From the NCBI GenBank assembly GCA_032690845.1, contig CM064423.1, positions 31,890,044 to 31,954,043 of the forward strand: DNA of 64,000 bases, written 5' to 3'. The notes under the pieces were generated by a model. The model saw nothing but the letters and a program-made list of their open reading frames with translations. It made no database searches and was not told where the DNA came from. The translations under genes and the position numbers were made by a program. Shown piece by piece: positions 56,348 to 64,000 of the stretch (positions are counted from its first letter, which is position 1; each line of letters opens with the position of its first letter). The DNA is from Eleusine coracana subsp. coracana. Taxonomy: Eukaryota; Streptophyta; Magnoliopsida; Poales; Poaceae.

Positions 56348-58035
56348 GAGGAGAAAAGGTGAATCTTCTTTATAATCCCACTATCGGTGCCAACATCATT
56401 TCTGATGTTTGCGCTTTTGCCATTTTGGGTGAAGAACCCTTGGCACCGACTTGCAAATTTCTTCAATGTCCCTTCGAACCCATTTTAGAGGGATATGTGA
56501 TTTTGCAAAATGTGTCTTTAAGGCACAAATATGTTGAAGCTCTCCTTGATTTCCATGTGTTTGAAGTCCATGACTTTGACATTTTAATCGGGCCTCCCAT
56601 GGAGAAACTTTTCTCTGATGCACCGACCAAGGAGACATTACACATTGAACTTAGGGGAAGACATTTTTTTGTCCCAATGTATCAATCAGAAAATTCCCCT
56701 GATTTCTCTTTCAAGTTCGAGGAAGGTCTTTTGCAAGACCATAGGGACACCTCGAATTGTTTTTGCAAGAAAGACCCACCAGTTCTTGTCTCTCCTCCTG
56801 ATCCTCTAGAGGACAATTTCCTCCAAGAGAATGAGAGGGAGTGCTCTGCCATGCCAAGCGGTGAATGGTTGGATGAGGGTGCACACTCTCCTGATATAAT
56901 TTGGGTAAGACCCCCTTACTCATCCATTCAATGCCATGTAAGAGAGATGAAGGTGAATGTTCTTTTCAGTCCCATAATCGATGCAAATATCATGTCAAAA
57001 TCCATTACACCAGCCTTCATAGGTGGTGAACCCCTTGCGCCGATTAGCAAATCCTTCATGGACACCTTAGGCAAATCTTTAGAAGGATTTGGGACCTTGC
57101 TAAACATGTCTGTAAAGCATGAAAGTGTTTAGACTATCCTAGACTTCCATATAGTTGAGGTCTATGACTTCCAAATCTTGATCCGACATCTATTGGATGA
57201 GCTATACCCGAATGGACCGAATCTACGAAGTCTCGACATAATACTTGGGAGAGACGTATCTTCTGTCTCAATCTATCAATCAGAAAATCTTTTGACAGAA
57301 TCTCTCCCAAGGGGTGAGCCATTCAATGAAGCGATGGCAACATTCTTGTTTGAGCCCCTTGGATCTATCCTCAAGGAACAAAGCCAGCAATTTATCCAGG
57401 GGGAAGGCAAGCCAACCCACAAGGGTCTCTCAACAAATGAATTTGAGCCCATTGCTTTCTCATCCTTCAATTTTACTGTTAAAACCGCTCGGAATGTAGG
57501 AGAACTTCTACCTTCAGGGTTTCTAGTCGAGTTCGAGGAAGAGCTCTCTGATAAACATGAAAACACCTCGAATCACTTCTGGTACATGAAGCCTACGACA
57601 TCCCTTTCACCTCCTAAGCCCTTCCAAGAAGAAATCCTACAGGAGGCCATTAATAAGGGGTGGTGGAAGGAAGAAAGATGTTTTTCAAGAAAAATCCAAA
57701 TCTCTTCTCCTTCTTCTACCATTCCCTGTCATATAAAGGGAAATGTTGTAGAAGCCCTTCTTGATCCCACCGTAGGAGCCAATATCATCCCCGAGTATAT
57801 AACTTGGCAACTTTTGGATGATATACCTCTTGAGCCGAATGACACACTCCTCAAGCATGACTTGGGAGTAACCTTTCCATGTTGGAGGATCACAAGGGCT
57901 ATAATAGTTGAGGTGGACCAAGTCGAAGTTCACCTAAACCTCCAAGTCTTTCCAATCATCGACTTTGTACTTCTCATAGGCTTCCCACTACAAAGCCTTC
58001 ACCATAAGGGTGCATCTCTAGGGAGCCTAAATTGA
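56323..58035 (+). pseudogene. Triple retropepsin-like ORF of element C (right unit)
   Basis: Same frame throughout, with one added TAG at 57130-57132 (left unit GAG) and an early TGA at 58033-58035 (left unit GGA). Motifs: NPTIGANI, SPIIDANI (Gly changed to Asp) and DPTVGANI, with DFDILIG and DFVLLIG partners at the same spacing. Asp is again kept only in module 3. Confidence 0.8.
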
Positions 58036-58314
58036 AAGCTTAGGAATACCACTTGCGCCACCAATGCCCATTGCTTAAAAATCCTATGGTGAGGCCTCAT
58101 CTCAAGCACTCCCCGCTTGTGGAGGTGATGTATGTTTCCCAATACGCATCACCGAGGTTTGTTCAGTATGAGGACGCGAAGCATTGCATCCAAGGAGGAG
58201 ACAATTTTTGAGAAACTCTTAATCCTTTTGAAACCAAATCGTTATCCTTCTTGCCTAAGCCTTTTTTCCTTTCATCCTCAATACTCCATTCTCTATGATG
58301 ATCAAGAATCAACC

Positions 58315-58634
58315 ATGAGCTTTATCGATGAAATTCTTGAGAAGGAGAACCTTTGGACCATTGGATTGCTTGAGGAGTTGACGCTAGAAGAAAATGATTC
58401 AAGTAATGAGCATGGAAGCTTCTTCCTTGAACAACCAGAAGATACATGCTCATCCACAAAACTCTAGAGTTGATAGCTCCTTCTGCTAAAAGCACCTATG
58501 AGGACTACAACCACCTTAAAGCCCTTATTACTAAAACATTTAGGAGGATGGTTGTAGATGTTTTTGTTTATCATAAATTTTGCAAATCTCGTAGTTGCAT
58601 TTTGGCACTACCCTTGCAGCTAAGACTCCAATGA
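58315..58634 (+). pseudogene. C-terminal segment of element C polyprotein (right unit)
   Basis: MSFIDEILEKENLWTIGLLE is continuous with upstream sequence (YDDQEST) here. A one-base loss near 58455 shifts the frame before KTLELIAPSAKSTYEDYNHL. It ends VYHKFCKSRSCILALPL. Confidence 0.6.
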
Positions 58635-60667
58635 TACATCAACAATTGGCAGTGTGATGGGAACTACATCGCCACTGATGGCTGCAACATGAAGTCCCCG
58701 TAGTCGACCTTCTAACTATAAACAAAGCACTATCGAGAGGTGGCCCGGGTTATCATTTTCCTTTTCCTTTATTTAAATAATTCTAAGCATATGTTTTGAG
58801 GATATATTTGCCTTTGGGTATTTTTGGTCACTAACCCTTTCAGGTGAGGATTGAAAAGAACGATGGACACACTATGTCTGAGAACGTGGGAGCTGCATCA
58901 ACTTGACACCTTGGTACTTTTTGGCGATGGAACCTACTACAAGAAGGCTGCAACGCTACACACTTGATTTATTGTGTCCAAGTGATACAAAAATCTAAGT
59001 GTGGGGGAGCTCTGTAAGTATCACGTATTAAGGTCTCTTCATGTCCACTTGCCTCTTGGTTTAGAGTTGTTGTTAGTTCTTGCATTCATGCCTTGCTAAA
59101 AAAATGAAAAAAAAATAAAGGCACTTTAGTTTATTTCCTTTTTATTTCCATTCAATTCAATTATGTAGTGCACCTTGAAAAAAAAAATAAAGAACTTAAT
59201 AATATAGTTGTGACTCTACGGGGCCATAAAGCCGGTAGAGTCCGTTTTACTTTTAACCATCTTGTTTTGTTTTTGTGTCAAATAAAAGTGCATGCAAGTG
59301 AACAAGTGTGGGGGAGATCCTTAGGATTCCTGACGCGTAACAAAGGACATCACCGACCAATATATAATAAACAACGCCGCATAGAGCATCACGCATTACG
59401 GTGACCAAGGTAGACACCAGAATGATTCAGCCGAACCCTCTAGGTCATCTGAACCCACCTTGGCCCCGCTCAGCCTCATCAACTACTAGTGCGACGGTTT
59501 GCGTGTCTTATCCCTCTATCTCCCTGTTATGTGCATTGATTTAATTTTCCTAGAATAAATTGATAAAATCTAAACTAGAAAATTAAAATCAATCTTGATG
59601 ACCTTCCTATAATTCAAAGCTTTCCATGGTTGGCCTGCATGCTCTTTATTCCTTGCTCTTATGCCAATGCTAGTGGACTATATTCATAGGGACCGCATGC
59701 TACCTAGGTTGTTGACTAGTATGATATGGTTTGATGAAGTGATTCTTGCTCTCTATTGCATAAAGTACTTGGGAATTCTTTTTGAAAATTAAAATCTATA
59801 AGCTTACTCTTCAATGATTTGAAATATCCCACCAGAGCCATATGATAGATTCATTTGATAAACCTTTGGTCGATTGTGCGTGTTTGGTGGAAGTTACCAA
59901 CTCCAGGAACCGCCTTTGGGTGCTATAAAATGAAGGGAAGGGCCTCACTCTCTCAACACCTGAAGATTAGTTAAGTCCTTCATTTCCTAAAGGTTTTAGC
60001 ACTACCAAAGTGCTTAGAAAATAGGGAGAGAGTGAGGGGAAGTCCGGAGGAGGAGTGGGCCTGTCCACCTCTTCTCCACGCTTGTACCTCGACAGATGCT
60101 TACCATATTTAGCAAGTCTTTGTGATTCCTTTCTTGGTATTTAAGTTTCTTTTTTAAGTAAGTTTTATACTTAGTTGCTTTGCTCGCTCAACGCTCTATT
60201 TAGTTAGAGACCTTAGTATTGTATCATCGTAGCTAACGATTAAGGGAGTAATTGAAAGCATAGATGTGGTGTCTAGGCCATAGGTTACCTTTATTTATTG
60301 CGTAGTGCATGGATTGCTTGAGGTAGGCAGTAGGTGGTGACAGCCCTATCTGTCCTTTGAGATCCTCTATGTTCGGCTACGCAGTAGGCTCTTGGCCGGA
60401 ATCGCACTGTGGATGCAAGGGAAAACCGGATGCCCAATGCAAGCAATCTAGTAGTACTGTTACCTTGATTAGGACCTTATAACCATTAGGAATCCACTCT
60501 ACCGAATGCCACATTTATCTTGGTGTCCTTGGTCGAACTAGAATAGAAGATTAGGCACACTCGTTTCCTATGGATTCGATACCTTGGAATATTCTTGGGT
60601 GAAAGCTACTTCGGTATTCGTATGCTTACGGATTTATTCTATTATCGTTAAAATACCCAACACTATC

Positions 60668-61250
60668 GTCATGGGAGCTGCATGGTTGCCACATATGCTG
60701 GCACGGATTTCCTTGAGGATGGCTATGCCTTCCAATTGAGATAAGTATTTCATCAGGACCCATGTGTGCTCTGGTTGTATAACGCGTAATCGACAATGCA
60801 ATATAACTTCAACTTCCGTATGATGCGAAGAGCCTCGTCCTTGTCGGACGGCAGAGTGTCGTTTCCCATATTGTTGATAAACGGAGTCCTCCAGTCGGCC
60901 TCGATGACAGTGACTTGGGATGATTGAACTTGATCTGGGATGACCTATGCAACAGCTTGCTTGATAAGTACAGACGGCTTGTGTAGTTCCTGGCTAGACA
61001 CAATCTTTGCAAGCTTGTCCGTCTCCTCATTGTTTTTTCGAACAACATGCTTATACTGGATGCCGTCAAACTTTATTCTAGCTTCCTAAGCTCAACACAG
61101 TGTGCTGCCATGTTATCGTCTGAACAACACCATTCTTTGGTTACTTGGTTGATGACCAAAGCCGAGTCATCGGAGATGGTCAACCTCTTAATTCCGAGTG
61201 CTATTGCTGATCGTAGACCATATAGCAAGACCTCGTATTCTGCCGCATTG
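60668..61250 (-). pseudogene. RNase H of element D (right unit)
   Basis: Copy of 36449-37061 with a deletion of about 30 bp near 60989. The RNase H core EYEVLLYGLRSAIALGI and RLTISDDSALVI can be read near 61250-61140; the conserved Asp context reads SDD here versus SGD in the left unit. Confidence 0.83.
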
Positions 61251-63070
61251 TGTTGACACGGGTTTTTGACAGCAAGCTTGAGTTATAGGCAGGAGGAAGC
61301 TAGACAGCATTGAAGTTACTTTTAATTCCTGAAGTTACCAATCTGAGATCTTGTTTTAATATGGTCATGAGGCGTGGCTTGGCTGATGACTGGGGTTGTG
61401 CAATGGGTGAAAGAATCTAGCGTGGTGTTGTCTAGAATTCTAGAAGAATCTGTGGGTGCCTAGTCTAATAGGAAAGCTACGAGAAGGAACAGGCAAGAGA
61501 TCAAATTACACTAAAAGTTTAAGAAGGAAGGTATGCCTGCAAAATCAATGAAGATGGTGGGAGTACGGAAGACGTGAATATTCACGTGATGATGTGATGG
61601 TTTAATTATAGTATTTCTTAATATTAGTTACCTTGGGCATTTGACGAGCAAGGCAAGAAAAGGCAGCAACAAGGGAAGGGAAAAGAGGAAGGAAGGGAGC
61701 AGCTTGGATACGTGAGGCACGAAAGTGTTGTTTGGCCGGGCGGTTTCCAAGTCTACATGATCGTCGATGGAAAGTGTGCAAAAGCTAGAGTTTCGTATCT
61801 ACATGCTTAGCTAGCGGCCAGATAGAATCATAGAATTAGAAATATTATATTCCTTTGCTGTACAATATAAACGTGAGTGTTCAGTATTACTTTTTATTTG
61901 TACGACAAGTCCACCGTCCCTATAAATATAAAAGGTAGTGGCGAATGTAAATCATCTCTCGATCAATATAGAACTTCAGCGTATCGCCAACCCTGGAAAT
62001 AGGTATATCCCAATGGGTTCTTCGTCTAGGGCGGGATCTCCACAATAGATGTAGGACTCGTCACCCCGGCGAGTTTGTCGTCATGAAGCAAGCTGCATTG
62101 ACTAGTTCGACCTCGACGACATGGCGGAGGACTTGCCACCCCGGTGATCACATCAACCTGCCCAGGACTGTCTTGATGCAGACCGATCTTCTGGTTAGTT
62201 TGTCGTGGTTACTAGTCATCCGGTATACTAGATCTTTTCTAGGTTGTTTTGCTAGGATTAGCTGCATACTGTCTCAGAAAAACCGATCTATCGTAGTTAA
62301 TTCTAGTGATTTAATCTGGTCTGATCTGTATATTCGAGTCAACTCTGAATAGATTTTAGCGATTAGATCTAGTATTGTGTGGGCGTCCATTCGTTCCATG
62401 AACTGTCTCGGCTCAGACCGATCTTCTGGGATATCTAGAACTATCTCGGTTAAGTGCGATCTTCTAGTTGTACAACCATAGAAGAACGATCTCGGCGCGA
62501 GGGTCTGTTCGGGGTATCGTCAGAGTGTTTAGCCTACGAGTTACTTTGTTACTAGCAGCAGCCGATAGATGATTAAATGCTTAGCTTTTGTATCGGCTCT
62601 GGTTCATCGACTCTGTGTACTGTACTAGTTTTATTTGTATAGTGGATGAATCATCATATAGCTTATTTGTCACTGTTGTATCGGCTAGGTATTGTGATTC
62701 TATTAACTGGCCGATATAATATTAATTATTACAATTAGTCTAGTGTGCATCGGCTGCTAGATTTATGCTTTATGTTATTAATATAAAGCCGATGCTTAAT
62801 CATGAACTGGCCTACATCAACTCTGTACCTTCATTGACTCTACGCCTGGATCGACTCTATGCCTGCATCGACTTAATCTTCATCGACTCTCTGCCTGGAG
62901 GCCATCGTCGGTCGACTTGCAGGCACACACCTTGTGAGTTGAATGGTCAAACTGACTGGCACGTCGCGCACCCTCTACCACGTGCCATTGGACCTGCACT
63001 GGAGCTTAGCAGATCTCCCAGGCCTCGTGTATGCACGCTGAGGATCGACCGTTGGTTTTTGGCATCAACA
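61251..63070 (+). repeat. Solo LTR E (right unit, 1,820 bp)
   Basis: TGTTGACACGGG to GGCATCAACA, the same flanks as in the left unit (CATTG and GGATG). The fusion therefore predates the duplication. Confidence 0.82.
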
Positions 63071-63653
63071 GGATGATAAGCCATTCATCCATCCCGTGAT
63101 GAGGACAGACGACAATGTACTCTTGCAGCCTCTCCCAAGCCTCGGAGATTGACTCCTTGGACTCCTCCTGAAAGATTGAAATTCTTCCACGAAGGGCGTT
63201 GATTTTGCCCAACAGGAAGAATTTGGTGAGGGACGCGACTGAACACTTTTCCTAGGTTTTGCCCTCCCTAGAAGGGAGAACGGAAAACAAACAAAGGCGA
63301 ACGGCATCTTGAGAGACATCCTTCATCTTGAAGGTGCTACAAATCTCTAGAAATTATTGCAGATGGGCACTGGCGTCCTCATTGGCCTTTCCACAGAATG
63401 GGCTGGCCTGCACCATGGTAATGAGACCCGTCTTGATCTCGAAATTCACATCTCCCGTGATGTTGGGTGCAACAGGAATGTTGGACGCCAAGGGAGCGGA
63501 GAAATCATGAAGACTCTTCTGGGCCATGACCTTGAAGCTTGATGGTGCGGACATGACTGGCTTATTTGTAGACAGGAACTTTTGAGGAGGGACGAGACGT
63601 GCACGTACCCTTCTAAAGAGTTGTTCGCGATCTTCAATATTATTTTCAGGCAA
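63071..63653 (-). pseudogene. Gypsy gag fragment of element F (right unit)
   Basis: Better open at the N-terminal side than in the left unit: SSFKVMAQKSLHDFSAPLAS reads through where the left unit has TAG. It has its own TAA after AHLQ (left unit CAA). It ends at WLII against LTR E. Confidence 0.85.
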
Positions 63654-63811
63654 GATGAAGCCGGTAATGCACTACCCTGTTTTCACACAAAAGGAGAAAA
63701 CAGACAAGTTTAGCCTATTTGGGCGAATGCAAAATAATCTCATATGCAAGTATAGAATATGGGTAATTCTTTTGATCAATTGCCTTCCTCGGCAATGGCG
63801 CCAGAAATGCT

Positions 63812-64000
63812 TGTTGGAATTTCTAAATGTCGTCACTAAGTTTCCTTAGCAACGAAGCCAGAAATATTTATTGGTAATCTTTAATGAATGCAGAGAGTCC
63901 GCAAGCGCACAGAGAATACTGTTATGGCATTTCACCCGGAAGTATTCATGGTATCGTATTTGTTTTATCTCAAAGGAAGGCATATGATTGATCAGAGTAA
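63812..64000 (-). repeat. 5' LTR of element F (right unit, cut by window end)
   Basis: Matches 39621-39809 to the last base of the window. The primer site (TGGCGCCATTGCCGAGG on the minus strand, near 63790-63806) lies just left of it. Confidence 0.82.

Larger units (their letters stand above)
55073..60662 (+). mobile_element. Element C, right unit, lacking most of its 5' LTR and lacking element I
   Basis: The 5' LTR remnant is 55073-55224, then interior and 3' LTR ending TACCCAACA at 60662, followed by target duplication copy CTATC (60663-60667). The 3' LTR (about 59875-60662) is continuous through the CTTACC site where element I sits in the other unit. Purine tracts lie at about 58997 and 59304. 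58635-59874 is 3' UTR without genes. Confidence 0.87.
45433..64000 (+). repeat. Segmental duplication, right unit (continues past window)
   Basis: Direct copy of 15064-39809. It carries its own versions of LTR D, LINE, 63-bp repeats, accessory ORF, integrase remnant, element C, RNase H, solo LTR E, gag and LTR F. It lacks element I and keeps the empty target site (CTTACC at about 60101). If it is a full unit it should end about 5.6 kb beyond the window. Confidence 0.88.

Overview
This 64-kb window looks like a nuclear heterochromatic or intergenic segment of a grass (Poaceae). The reasons are the element families present: Tat-lineage Ty3/gypsy pol with a reverse-oriented accessory ORF, Athila-type ORF1, grass-type gypsy gag, Sirevirus-like polypurine motifs, a Stowaway MITE and an L1-type LINE. 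I found no intact host gene, no tRNA or rRNA gene and no CRISPR array. Almost everything is nested, broken LTR retrotransposon. Species cannot be called from the sequence alone.

Layout. 1-12400: the 3' part of a non-autonomous LTR element (A). Its 3' LTR is split by a complete 6.3-kb non-autonomous element (B, 5135-11477, TSD ACGGT). 12401-15063: AT-rich spacer with a Stowaway MITE. 15064-45432: one unit of a large direct duplication. From left to right it holds a minus-strand Tat-type element D (3' LTR, 63-bp tandem repeat, plus-strand accessory ORF, integrase), a 5'-truncated minus-strand LINE sitting in D's 3' UTR, and a plus-strand non-autonomous gypsy element C (TSD CTATC) that splits D pol between integrase and RNase H. 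A smaller element I (two 902-bp LTRs, TSD CTTAC) sits inside C's 3' LTR. Then come the RNase H half of D pol, a 1.8-kb solo LTR (E), a minus-strand gag fragment with its PBS and LTR (F), a minus-strand retropepsin-repeat fragment (G), an LTR fragment (H), a gag pseudogene and the start of an Athila-like ORF1. 45433-64000: the second unit of the duplication, collinear with 15064-39809 and still running at the window end.

The two units appear to be head-to-tail: the Athila-like ORF1 stops abruptly at 45432 and the next base is the first base of the second unit. Hand counts in two samples of 600-700 bp gave roughly 8-10 mismatches each. The units differ by a 1,295-bp deletion in the right unit, a 174-bp in-frame LINE deletion in the left unit, and an extra 700-bp tandem copy plus element I in the left unit.

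The most unusual coding content is element C: a gag followed by one long ORF with three tandem retropepsin-like modules and no recognisable reverse transcriptase, RNase H or integrase. In five such modules (three in C, two in the related fragment G) the DPTVGAN-type motif and the D-F-x-(I/L)-L-(I/L) motif are exactly 66 residues apart, but the catalytic Asp position is replaced in three of the five. A second theme is family-specific perfect or near-perfect palindromes in U3 regions and, in element B, also inside the ORF. None of these genes appears functional as it stands: nearly all carry in-frame stops, and several stops look like C-to-T decay at CAG codons.
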